A stretch of DNA of 64,000 nt, taken from positions 124,001-188,000 of the forward strand of contig NZ_JOMF01000005.1 of assembly GCF_000711215.1 (NCBI RefSeq), given 5' to 3'. A program made the translations under genes and the position numbers. Positions within the stretch are counted from its first letter, which is position 1, and the number at the start of each line of letters is the position of its first letter. This stretch comes from Methanomicrobium mobile BP. Its GTDB lineage: Archaea > Halobacteriota > Methanomicrobia > Methanomicrobiales > Methanomicrobiaceae. Below the pieces are notes generated by a model. It was not told the origin of the DNA. It did no database searches and saw only the letters and a program-made list of their open reading frames with translations. This document shows positions 26,885 through 34,450 of this stretch, one piece after another.

Positions 26885-28009
26885 ATGAAACTGTTTATTA
26901 TGAAAAGGATTGCTTATGCGTTTATCCTCCTTGCTTTTATCGTCTGCGGCGCTCAGGCTTATATTGTAACCTTTGATATGCCGACCGAGATAAATCTGGG
27001 AGATTCGCTGGTTTTGGAGGGTACAAGTAATATTCCTCCCGGAAATTCTCTGGAGATTGTGCTCTATACACAGGATATGCAGAAGAATAAGATAGGCATA
27101 TACCCCTTCACGATTCAGACCGACGGCGTCTGGAGAGTTGATATTCCGACTTCCAAGCTTGATGCCGGCAAATACAGACTCGAAGTCAACGATGTAAATA
27201 ATATCGGTCTCGGTTCGAGTTCAACGAGTTTCAAGCTGTTTAACATTGTCGACCGCAAAAATGAGATTACGGTTACATCTCCCTTAATTCAGGAGTATAA
27301 CGGCGCTCTCAACGTTGCCGGAAAAAGCACTACACGCGGAAGTTCGGGTATTCAGATTCGCGTAGATGACGAGTACGGCAGCACGGTTTCACCGGAGGAG
27401 TGGATTGCCACCGATAAAGAGGGATTATTCGATAAGGATGTGCCGATTACCAAACCCGGCATTTACTATGTCGCTTTCATCGACAATAAAGGACTTATCA
27501 GATATCAGGAGTTCGAATCGCGGGTAAAAGCGGCACCCACGGCGGCGGCAACGACAGCGCCGACGGTAAAGCCGACAACGGCGACGCCGAAGACAATAAA
27601 TTCCCAGACGTTTTCGTCCGCAGGCAGTCCTGCGACCTTTGAGATAAAGACACTCCCGGGAATGCTCAAGGTTTCGACTTCAAACAACTGCGACTGGATC
27701 ATCGAATATGTTGACGATTCCGGCAATTTCGGCAGGGTCAACGACCGCACCGGCGACGGCGAAGAATCCTTCTCTATTCCCGTTTCCGGCGGTATCGTCT
27801 ATGTGAAGGTCTATCCCGCGGATGCAAAAGACAGCGGATATGCCACAATCTTCGTTGACGGCGCTTCGATGGTCACGGTTAACGAGAATGCGGGCAAACT
27901 CGTCGACAGCGCAAAGCCTGCGGAGACTCAGTCCGGCAGCATGATGCCGGTTGCTATGCTTTCCGCGTTTGTCGCACTCGGCGTTGCGATGGTTATCCGC
28001 CGCAGATAA
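26885..28009 (+). CDS. Secreted surface protein with C-terminal membrane anchor
   Basis: A roughly 374-residue protein starting MKLFIMKRIAYAFILLAF, a signal peptide ending near GAQAY. Two beta-rich domains follow that resemble repeats of Methanomicrobiales surface-layer-like proteins. A Thr/Ala/Pro-rich linker comes at about residues 215-235, probably glycosylated, then a C-terminal beta domain and a final hydrophobic segment followed by IRRR. I start at 26885; an ATG at 26900 is also possible. The family assignment is by general look and is not certain. Confidence 0.7.
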   Translation: MKLFIMKRIAYAFILLAFIVCGAQAYIVTFDMPTEINLGDSLVLEGTSNIPPGNSLEIVLYTQDMQKNKIGIYPFTIQTDGVWRVDIPTSKLDAGKYRLEVNDVNNIGLGSSSTSFKLFNIVDRKNEITVTSPLIQEYNGALNVAGKSTTRGSSGIQIRVDDEYGSTVSPEEWIATDKEGLFDKDVPITKPGIYYVAFIDNKGLIRYQEFESRVKAAPTAAATTAPTVKPTTATPKTINSQTFSSAGSPATFEIKTLPGMLKVSTSNNCDWIIEYVDDSGNFGRVNDRTGDGEESFSIPVSGGIVYVKVYPADAKDSGYATIFVDGASMVTVNENAGKLVDSAKPAETQSGSMMPVAMLSAFVALGVAMVIRRR

Positions 28010-28135
28010 GCAAAAATGAAATAACAGGGTATTATCATCCGAGATAATATCATCATATTTTTAAGCTAATACGACAACATTATAAGCGCATGTTATGCAC
28101 GAAATGCCGTGAGCATTCTTCGTGATCATTCGTGA

Positions 28136-28218
28136 GCCGAGGTAGTCTAGTCCGGAAAGGCGGTGGCCTTGAAAGCCACTGGTGTTTCACCTCAAGAGTT
28201 CAAATCTCTTTCTCGGCG
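28136..28218 (+). tRNA. tRNA-Ser(UGA)
   Basis: Acceptor strands GCCGAGG and TCTCGGC pair, with one G-T. The anticodon stem GTGGC/GCCAC closes loop CTTGAAA, giving anticodon TGA. A long variable arm (TGGTGTTTCACC region) typical of tRNA-Ser follows, then the T arm AAGAG-TTCAAAT-CTCTT. CCA is not encoded. A TATA-like TTATAA lies about 52 bases upstream, so a short 5' leader is expected. Confidence 0.95.
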
Positions 28219-28432
28219 CTCAATTTATCGTTTTTTTTGTGAATTTACGGATTTTAGAATGTTTTTATCTTTTAGTTACGGTTGTTTATTCTTAACCCGT
28301 AACCTGCGATTCTGAAGAATTGCAGGCTAAGAATTAGAGACGGATTGGAATCATTTAAGACATTATATATATTGCCACTATAGATATTTTTATATCCCGA
28401 ATTATGTTGCTTGTCGGGGTTGGTATGGTATT

Positions 28433-30268
28433 ATGGTCAGTTTTAGCAGTAAATCATCAGTTGCCGATATTGCCGGCATTATTGTAATTATTGCCGCATT
28501 TATTATACCCGTTGTTGCAGGTATAACGGGCACTGCTCCGGATGGTGCGGATGCCGAAGAAAGTGCGGCAATTCTCGGAATAATTACGCTTATTCCGCCG
28601 GTATTGGCACTCGTACTGGCGTTCCTTACAAGAAACGTCATACTGTCACTCTTTATCGGTGTGCTTTCGGGCACGTGGATAATTTCACTCATGCACGGGG
28701 ACATCATCGGCGCCGTCGCCGGTGCATTCTTCTCGTCTACGGAATATTTCATCGGCACATTCGCCGACCGCTGGAATGCCGGAATTCTCATGCAGGTTCT
28801 TGTTATCGGCGCTCTTATCGCGATTATCACCCGCATGGGCGGAATGCGTGCCATTGCCGAGAGTGTAAAGAAATGGGCAAAAGGTCCCAGAAGCGCACAG
28901 CTTACGACTTGGATTATGGGTTTCATCATCTTCTTCGATGATTACGCCAACGCACTTATCATCGGACCTATCATGAGACCTGTCTGCGACAAGTTCCGCA
29001 TCTCGCGTGAACGCCTCGCATATATCGTCGACTCCACCGCCGCTCCGATTGCCGGAATATTTGTCATATCCACGTGGATTGGAACGGAGCTTGTAAACCT
29101 CAACGAAGGTCTCGCAATCGCGGGTATAACGGGCGTTTCGGCTTACAGTCTTTTCATCGACACGATTCCGTATCGTTTCTACAATATTCTTGCACTCTTC
29201 TTTGTCTTTGCATCCGCACTTCTCCTAAGAGAATACGGACCCATGCTTGCCGCCGAAATTCGCGCAAGAAAGACGGGGGAGACGATTCGTGCGGGTTCTG
29301 AAGTTCCCGACGAGGTTAACGAAGCCGATCCGGTAAAGACGCCGGTAAAAGAGGAATGTGCGGTTCTTGAAACTTCGGAAAAGGCAAATCCCTACAAAAT
29401 CTGGAATGCAATCATCCCTATCGGCGTTCTGATTGTCTCCGCAATCATCCTCTTCTACACCAACGGCGCCAACGCCATCATGGCCGGAGACGGCCTTATC
29501 TCGGCAGAAGAGTTTATGACTCTTGGCATTTTGGATGCAATACGTGAGGCATACAGTTCTTCGGATGCAAGTATCGTTTTGTTCCAGGCGGCACTCCTTG
29601 CCTGTATAGTCGCGGTTGTGATGGGCTTCGCTCAGAAGATCTTCTCGCTCAGGGAAGGTATCGAGACATGGGCGCACGGTATGAAATCAATGCTTTATGT
29701 CTGTATCATTCTCATACTCGCATGGTCGATAGGTTCAATCATCGGCGACCTCGGAACAGCCCATTACCTTATCGGCGCACTCTCGGAGAATCTGCCGATG
29801 TGGATTGTGCCGGCGCTCATCTTCATAATCGCGGGTATCATCTCGTTTGCGACGGGAACGGCTTACGGAACGATGGCTATTCTCCTGCCTCTCGTTATTC
29901 CGCTTTCGGCGGCAATCTCGGGACACCACAACGGCAATGAGATTGATTCCATCTATTCCTACATTGTTGTCTGTTCGTCGGGTGTACTGACGGGCGCAAT
30001 CTTTGGTGATCACTGTTCTCCGATATCGGATACGACAATTCTCTCATCCATGGGTGCGGGATGCAGTCTTATCGACCACGTGGATACCCAGATTTACTAT
30101 GCCGTATCGATTGCGGCGGTTGTTATCTTCGGTTATCTCCTTGTAGGTTTCGGACTCAATGTCTGGATTACCCTGCTTATCGAGATGGCGATTCTTGTCG
30201 GCATCCTGATGGTCTTCGGTAAGAAAGTGCCGACATGGGACCCGGAAAAAGAGAAACTTGTTGAATAA
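28433..30268 (+). CDS. NhaC-type Na+/H+ antiporter
   Basis: A 611-residue membrane transporter of the NhaC family with about eleven to thirteen hydrophobic segments. Clear segments are FFDDYANALIIGPIMRPVCDKFRISRERLAYIVD (in part), SFATGTAYGTMAILLPLVIPL and IFGDHCSPISDTTILSSMGAG. A hydrophilic loop occurs at about residues 280-325. It probably exchanges sodium for protons, which matters in methanogens whose energy metabolism uses sodium gradients. It is longer than typical NhaC because of the N-terminal segment and the loop. Confidence 0.9.
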   Translation: MVSFSSKSSVADIAGIIVIIAAFIIPVVAGITGTAPDGADAEESAAILGIITLIPPVLALVLAFLTRNVILSLFIGVLSGTWIISLMHGDIIGAVAGAFFSSTEYFIGTFADRWNAGILMQVLVIGALIAIITRMGGMRAIAESVKKWAKGPRSAQLTTWIMGFIIFFDDYANALIIGPIMRPVCDKFRISRERLAYIVDSTAAPIAGIFVISTWIGTELVNLNEGLAIAGITGVSAYSLFIDTIPYRFYNILALFFVFASALLLREYGPMLAAEIRARKTGETIRAGSEVPDEVNEADPVKTPVKEECAVLETSEKANPYKIWNAIIPIGVLIVSAIILFYTNGANAIMAGDGLISAEEFMTLGILDAIREAYSSSDASIVLFQAALLACIVAVVMGFAQKIFSLREGIETWAHGMKSMLYVCIILILAWSIGSIIGDLGTAHYLIGALSENLPMWIVPALIFIIAGIISFATGTAYGTMAILLPLVIPLSAAISGHHNGNEIDSIYSYIVVCSSGVLTGAIFGDHCSPISDTTILSSMGAGCSLIDHVDTQIYYAVSIAAVVIFGYLLVGFGLNVWITLLIEMAILVGILMVFGKKVPTWDPEKEKLVE

Positions 30269-30437
30269 TCCAATTATCCAATATTTTTCCTGATTTTGTA
30301 TTGTTTCTGTTTCGTGATTTACGACAATGCGTTAATATCTCCGTTTGTCTTATCACATTTTTTTCGATTGAGATCGGCGGATTCTTCAATAGTCGGCGAT
30401 GAACTAAATTTTATATCTTCAGTATATAACAGTAAAT

Positions 30438-30740
30438 ATGGAAAAAATTGAGATCTCCAAGGCGGCATATAATAGGATACTGTCAAAGCGACGTGGAGAT
30501 GAGACATTATCGGCGGTAATTCTTCGTGAAATTAAATGTGACAAGAAAATAACTCCCCTTAAAGAAAAATCCGATACTAAAGAAACATTCAGGGGATCAG
30601 CCATTATGCGCGAGACTGCAAAATACGGTGTCGGTACGAAAGTAATCGGCAAATCCAAACGCACTAAAGAAGATATGGAAAGTGTAGAAAGAATGGAACG
30701 TCAATTTATGAAAAATACAGGTTACGTCAGAGTCAAATAA
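30438..30740 (+). CDS. VapB-like antitoxin family protein (copy 1)
   Basis: A 100-residue protein with the DUF217/VapB-like N-terminus (KIEISKAAYNRILSKRRGDETLSAVILREI), a ribbon-helix-helix-like DNA-binding segment. The C-terminal half (GKSKRTKEDMESVERMERQF, VRVK) recurs in the short gene at 32214. No PIN-domain toxin is adjacent. The stop codon appears to come early through a one-base difference from the duplicated copy at 32352-32375, where the frame runs on to NRKK. A TATA-like AAATTTTATATCT lies about 30 bases upstream. Confidence 0.7.
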   Translation: MEKIEISKAAYNRILSKRRGDETLSAVILREIKCDKKITPLKEKSDTKETFRGSAIMRETAKYGVGTKVIGKSKRTKEDMESVERMERQFMKNTGYVRVK

Positions 30741-30916
30741 CCGTAAAAAATAACTCCCTTCTTTTTACCGCAACCTTTCAATATTTCTACTCTTTTAGCA
30801 CTCACTTTGTCACGGCTTACATGCCCGAAAAGCAATCCGAGCAAAATTAACAGCCGTATTTAGCAGCCGCGAAAACCGACAGACATGACCTTCAAAAAAT
30901 GTCCGCCAAAATAAAT
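30729..30916. repeat. Island duplication, copy R1
   Basis: About 188 bases that recur at 32352-32539 with high identity, including a 29-base stretch (30797-30825 region) that is identical. It starts within the last codons of the VapB-like gene and continues into the gap after it. It includes pyrimidine-rich TTCTTTTTACC, which may end transcription. Confidence 0.8.
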
Positions 30917-30937
30917 CCTTTAAGTGATATTTGTCAA

Positions 30938-31144
30938 TTATTTTTTGACACACAGCCTGTTATAAACTTCATCAATAGGGTAATACGTTCCTTCTTTTTT
31001 AATCATGTCGAGTTCATCGCGAAGTGACATCTGTTTCTTTCCTTTTTTGATTTCACGCAGTATTACCGTGGATAACGATTCGTCCCCGCGTCTTTTCGAC
31101 ATTATTCTGTTATATGCGGCATTTGAAATCTCAATGGTCTTCAT
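30938..31144 (-). CDS. VapB-like antitoxin family protein (copy 2)
   Basis: A 68-residue protein starting MKTIEISNAAYNRIMSKRR with GDESLSTVILREIKKGKK. The N-terminal DNA-binding segment is nearly the same as in the copy at 30438, but the C-terminus (LRDELDMIKKEGTYYPIDEVYNRLC) is different and is the usual place for toxin contact. TATA-like AAATTTTATAGT lies about 20-30 bases before the start on the minus strand. No toxin gene is next to it on the same strand. Confidence 0.7.
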   Translation of the reverse strand: MKTIEISNAAYNRIMSKRRGDESLSTVILREIKKGKKQMSLRDELDMIKKEGTYYPIDEVYNRLCVKK

Positions 31145-31216
31145 GTTCAGAGAATCTGTTCCGATACTATAAAATTTAGCTCGTCGCAGGCTCTTGCAGT
31201 TATTTCTCTTCTCTAT

Positions 31217-31618
31217 GTGGTCTCCGGCGATACTTCCGCACGGATTATACAGCGACCTTGGACGGAACAACCGGTATATGCAACCCATCAGACCGGCACA
31301 GGTCAGGAGATACAATACAATGCATACAGTGCCAAGGCTATTGACATAACCTACTACAGACAAATCGGCGGTCAACTCTGGCAGATGCTGCCCGACATCA
31401 TTGTAGCACGTGTAGACGAGCCTACGGTAATTAAAGTGTCAATTGATATCAAGGGCGTTTATGCTTCAAGTTCAGTAACGGTCTACCCTGCCGACATACA
31501 GCCTATGCCGGACATGTATGTTAACGGTCAGCTGCTCGGCATCTACCCGAACGACCGCACGGAAACGATATTTACAGGATTTAAAGGAGTTATGAAAAAG
31601 AATCAGGAGGTTATTTAG
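31217..31618 (+). CDS. Unrecognised protein, probably 5'-truncated, upstream of ART candidate
   Basis: A 133-residue frame beginning at a GTG with no good ribosome-binding site. The same frame stays open further upstream (reading SSSQALAVISLLYVVSGD), through the promoter of the divergent antitoxin gene, so this looks like the 3' part of a longer gene cut by rearrangement. The body is beta-rich (SIDIKGVYASSSVTVYPADI) with no recognised domain. Its last codons contain AGGAGGT, the ribosome-binding site for the next gene, two bases after its stop. Confidence 0.45.
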   Translation: MVSGDTSARIIQRPWTEQPVYATHQTGTGQEIQYNAYSAKAIDITYYRQIGGQLWQMLPDIIVARVDEPTVIKVSIDIKGVYASSSVTVYPADIQPMPDMYVNGQLLGIYPNDRTETIFTGFKGVMKKNQEVI

Positions 31619-31620
31619 AC

Positions 31621-32205
31621 ATGGAGGAATTTGATAAAAGAACAGATGAATTAACTACAAATGAAATATCAGCGTTAAAGCATTATAGGGACTTAAACTT
31701 CCAGCAATATAATTGGAGTATTAACTTAGAGAAAAAAAGACCTAATACAGATTGTGATGTAATTAACGGCTATCTCAGAGGGGATTTTGTGAAATCAGAT
31801 TTCCCAAAAGCAGAATTAAAATGTCTTAAATCATTAATCAGGGCAATAACACGAGCAATTAACAAATCTGGCGTAGATCTTAAAAAACTCACAGTCTATA
31901 AAGGGGTGGGAAATTTCAAAAAATTAAAAAAATATGCTGTGGGTAAAACTGTTATTGATAAAGGATTTAGCAGTTTTTCAACATCAGAAGGTAAGGCTTT
32001 AGAATATTCCGGTAAAAATTCAAACGGTGAAAACATCATATTCCTTTTAAAGCTAAAAAAACGAGATAAGGCTATATATCTTGACGAAATTGAGGATGAG
32101 TGGTTAATACAAAAACACAGTCATTATCTTGTCATGGATATACGGCAATATGTTAAGTCAAAAATCTGGGGCAAAGCAATTGTTTATTACCTCAGACTGA
32201 CATAA
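31621..32205 (+). CDS. ADP-ribosyltransferase-like (ART) toxin candidate
   Basis: A 194-residue protein resembling the C-terminal ADP-ribosyltransferase domains of phage head (SPP1 gp7-like) and exotoxin R-S-E enzymes. The N-terminal helical part includes NGYLRGDF. VYKGVG at 92-97 sits where the family has VYRG. GFSSFSTSEGKA at 115-126 holds the STS motif (120-122), and EIEDEWLI at 156-163 holds the E-x-E motif (158-160). The usual catalytic Arg is Lys 94 here, so activity is uncertain. A strong AGGAGGT lies ten bases before the ATG. The gene is A/T-richer than the core genes. Eight bases after it comes an antitoxin-like fragment. Confidence 0.7.
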   Translation: MEEFDKRTDELTTNEISALKHYRDLNFQQYNWSINLEKKRPNTDCDVINGYLRGDFVKSDFPKAELKCLKSLIRAITRAINKSGVDLKKLTVYKGVGNFKKLKKYAVGKTVIDKGFSSFSTSEGKALEYSGKNSNGENIIFLLKLKKRDKAIYLDEIEDEWLIQKHSHYLVMDIRQYVKSKIWGKAIVYYLRLT

Positions 32206-32213
32206 TGTAGGAC

Positions 32214-32375
32214 ATGGTATCAGTAGGCATGTTAAACGGTGCAAAATATGGTTTAGGCGATCCTTTACCAGGTAAACGTAAGATCACAAAAGCAGATAAA
32301 AAACTTGTAGATGAAATGGAACGTGATTTCTTAAAAGGCACCGACTGGGTTAGAGTCGATAACCGCAAAAAATAA
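32214..32375 (+). CDS. 53-residue protein like the C-terminal half of the VapB-like copy 1
   Basis: Starts MVSVGMLNGAKYGLG eight bases after the ART stop codon. It aligns with residues about 55-100 of the protein at 30438: AKYGLG against AKYGVG, TKADKKLVDEMERDF against TKEDMESVERMERQF, and WVRV against YVRV. The DNA-binding N-terminus is missing. It may be a remnant, or a free toxin-binding domain acting as antidote to the ART protein; the close spacing favours expression with it. No clear ribosome-binding site is visible other than within the ART end. Confidence 0.55.
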   Translation: MVSVGMLNGAKYGLGDPLPGKRKITKADKKLVDEMERDFLKGTDWVRVDNRKK

Positions 32376-32539
32376 CTCTCTTCTTTTTACCACAACTTTT
32401 CAATATTTCTGACTCTTCTTAGCACTCACTTTGTCACGGCTTACATGCCTGAAAACCAATCCGAGCAAAATTAACAGCTATATCTCACGGTCACGAAAAC
32501 CAATATATATGACCTTCAAAAGATGTCAACTAAAATAAT
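32352..32539. repeat. Island duplication, copy R2
   Basis: Second copy of the segment at 30729-30916, again starting in the last codons of an antitoxin-like gene. The two copies differ by scattered substitutions and a few short indels, so the duplication is not recent. The rest of the gap to 32681 shows no gene; a TTGACAACTTGTCAA inverted repeat is seen near 32585. Confidence 0.8.
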
Positions 32540-32681
32540 TCCGTTTTAAAGCCCTTTTCAAATTCTGACAAAATTTAACATATCAGTTGACAACTTGTCA
32601 ATCAGGGGGTGTTAAGTCAGTTGACATTCGCGTATACGTGCCCTTTCCGTATCCTCATAGCTCGCCCGTTTGCTAAGCTCA

Positions 32682-32942
32682 ATGAAAAAATGTAAACCTG
32701 CGAAATATCATTCCGCTTTCATGAAATCCGACAAAATACGCGGATTAAACGCAATCGAAACGATGTGCCAACTGAGGAGCGCCGCTCACGAGGATGCAGA
32801 AAAAGAGATTAACTCCGTAATCGATGATGCTATCAATTATATCAATCAGAATCCAAACTTCATGGAATTTTACAAAGACTATCAAAACTTCCTGAACGCA
32901 AAAAAGAGTATGAAAAGGCGTATTAATTCTTTTTTGCCTTAG
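32682..32942 (+). CDS. Small hypothetical protein of the island
   Basis: An 86-residue mostly helical, charged protein (MKKCKPAKYHSAFMKSDKIRG ... KSMKRRINSFLP, quoted in part). No domain recognised. I prefer the ATG at 32682 over the TTG at 32670. Its last 20 bases overlap the convergent lysine-rich gene on the minus strand. Confidence 0.45.
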   Translation: MKKCKPAKYHSAFMKSDKIRGLNAIETMCQLRSAAHEDAEKEINSVIDDAINYINQNPNFMEFYKDYQNFLNAKKSMKRRINSFLP

Positions 32943-33033
32943 CAGTCTTACACTTTTTTGCTTCCATGGCTTTAATCTTTTTTGCCTCCTTCTTTACCGC
33001 TCTCATCATGTCGTTGTAAGTTACTTCAGTCAT
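32923..33033 (-). CDS. 36-residue lysine-rich small protein
   Basis: Reads MTEVTYNDMMRAVKKEAKK and continues with Lys/Ala repeats, a very basic, probably helical peptide. It begins three bases after the stop of the HNHP gene and is preceded by CAGGGAGA, the same leader seen before two other genes of the island (ATGs at 33502 and 33693). Function unknown; nucleic-acid binding is a guess from charge. Confidence 0.45.
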   Translation of the reverse strand: MTEVTYNDMMRAVKKEAKKIKAMEAKKCKTAKAKKN

Positions 33034-33036
33034 ATT

Positions 33037-33502
33037 TTAACATCTCCCTGATTTAGAATATCTGAATCCTGACCTTAAGATTCTTTTGTATTTCAGACCG
33101 CGATATTTTTTTGTCAACTCTCTCATAACCTCATCAGTCCATTGATAGAAATATGCCTCGCTTTGTGAAGGCGTCAGACTTAGAATCTTACTTATATCGC
33201 GAACCATTATTTTCTTCTGGAGACCATTCCATGTGTCTTTAATCTCCTTGGCATCAATCTTCAGGTTCGGATTATCGAATCCCGATATACTGTATTCATA
33301 TTTTTTACCGAAACAGCGCATTTCATGGATATGTGCTTCTACTGAAGTTGCTAAATCAGCATCAGAAAAGCTTGATCCATTTGGGTGATTATGAGTAATG
33401 ATATACGGATTATCAGACATCATCTCAGACCAGTCAGTATTTGAAATGGCTACGGAGTGTTTACTGCCCCTTTGAGACGTAATCCGGTATAACTTCTGTC
33501 AT
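33037..33502 (-). pseudogene. HNHP (JAB/RadC-like) domain gene with a one-base frameshift
   Basis: The start (MTEVIPDYVSKG, ATG at 33502, CAGGGAGAAG upstream) runs into a stop at 33461. If one G is removed from the G4 run at 33467-33470 (minus strand) the frame continues as SKHSVAISNTDW into THNHPNGSSFSDADL and on to the stop at 33037, giving about 154 residues. HxH followed by S-x2-D is the metal-binding pattern of JAB/MPN-like and RadC-like proteins, with the spacing one residue shorter than in RadC. Similar HNHP domains occur in phage-head and toxin proteins. Either a real mutation or a sequencing error. Confidence 0.65.
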
Positions 33503-33549
33503 TTATGATCTTCTCCCTGTCTCGGTTCCCCAAGTATTTCTTTTTTATC

Positions 33550-33693
33550 TTAATTCTCTTCAGCCTTTGTCTTCACGGCTCTCCGAATTGCTTTTCTTAC
33601 CGTTGCGGACTTACTCTTTTTTGCTTTTGCCTTTCTTGCTCTTTCTTCCGCATCAAGTTTCAAGCCTTCTGCATAAAAATCGCATTCGGTCAT
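33550..33693 (-). CDS. 47-residue lysine/arginine-rich small protein
   Basis: Reads MTECDFYAEGLKLDAEERAR followed by a very basic tail (KAKAKKSKS, RKAIRRAVKTKAEE). Preceded by CAGGGAGAAGACAAA, nearly the same leader as the HNHP gene that follows it after 47 bases. No family recognised. Acidic-then-basic layout and small size resemble plasmid or virus accessory proteins, which is inference. Confidence 0.45.
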   Translation of the reverse strand: MTECDFYAEGLKLDAEERARKAKAKKSKSATVRKAIRRAVKTKAEEN

Positions 33694-33886
33694 TTTGTCT
33701 TCTCCCTGATCAACCCTCCCTGTAAGAGGATTGCGTAAAATTCAGTTGTATTTCAAAGTTGAATACTTTTGTGTTAATCTTAACCGGGTTTCATTCGGGG
33801 AATTGAACCGTATATGCTGACAACCTGCGGATTTCGGCAGGAAGTGAAAGAACTACATTTTATATTTTCAGCATTAATCAGTAAAC

Positions 33887-34249
33887 ATGAAAACCATTGA
33901 GATCACCGACGACGCATATCACAGGCTGATGTCAAACAGACGCGGCGGTGAAACAATATCGGGCGTGATTCTTCGCGGAATCAAAGATAAGGAATTTAAA
34001 TCCCATCCCGAAAGAAACGACACGTCCAAAACTATTGGCAGATTTTCACCCACTCTGTATAACAGTTCTCAATTCGGAGGGGAGGTCGTCGGCTATTACA
34101 AACCTACAAAAGAAGATCTCAGGGACGCCAAAGAAATGTATCGGAGGATTACCAGAGAAATGAGCGGACTCAGAAAGCTTGATTGCCGCAGTTTTCGGTG
34201 GCAGCTGACAAAGATAAGGCACGTAAGAATGAACAGCTACGAGGATTAA
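33887..34249 (+). CDS. VapB-like antitoxin family protein (copy 3)
   Basis: A 120-residue protein starting MKTIEITDDAYHRLMSNRR with GGETISGVILRGIKDK, the same DNA-binding segment as the copies at 30438 and 31144. The middle part GYYKPTKEDLRDAKEMYRRI matches the C-terminal motif of copy 1. The C-terminus (about 30 residues) is different. A TATA-like CATTTTATATTTTC is about 30 bases before the start, so it is probably nearly leaderless. No PIN toxin follows; the next 200 bases are GC-rich and then A/T-rich up to hypC. Confidence 0.7.
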   Translation: MKTIEITDDAYHRLMSNRRGGETISGVILRGIKDKEFKSHPERNDTSKTIGRFSPTLYNSSQFGGEVVGYYKPTKEDLRDAKEMYRRITREMSGLRKLDCRSFRWQLTKIRHVRMNSYED

Positions 34250-34450
34250 TATTACCACGCCGAACCGTATCTGCCGCAGGAATACCGCAACCGGTCAGTG
34301 CAGGGAATGCGATGCGGCAGGCGATATCCCCGCGGGTGGCGGGCGTCATTCGGGACGATGCCTGATGGCACTTTTCAAACTTTTAAAATAGTAGACAGTA
34401 GATATTTTCAATATAAGATACAATATATCTGAAATGGGAGAGGTAAGAAG

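Noticed and set aside
31215-31350. ATG-started small frame overlapping the truncated gene before ART
   Set aside because: Proline/Arg-rich frame in a shifted register of a longer open frame; no supporting signal.
34183-34365. Plus-strand frame of 60 codons after the third antitoxin-like gene
   Set aside because: Mostly overlaps the antitoxin gene in another frame and has no start signal or family resemblance.
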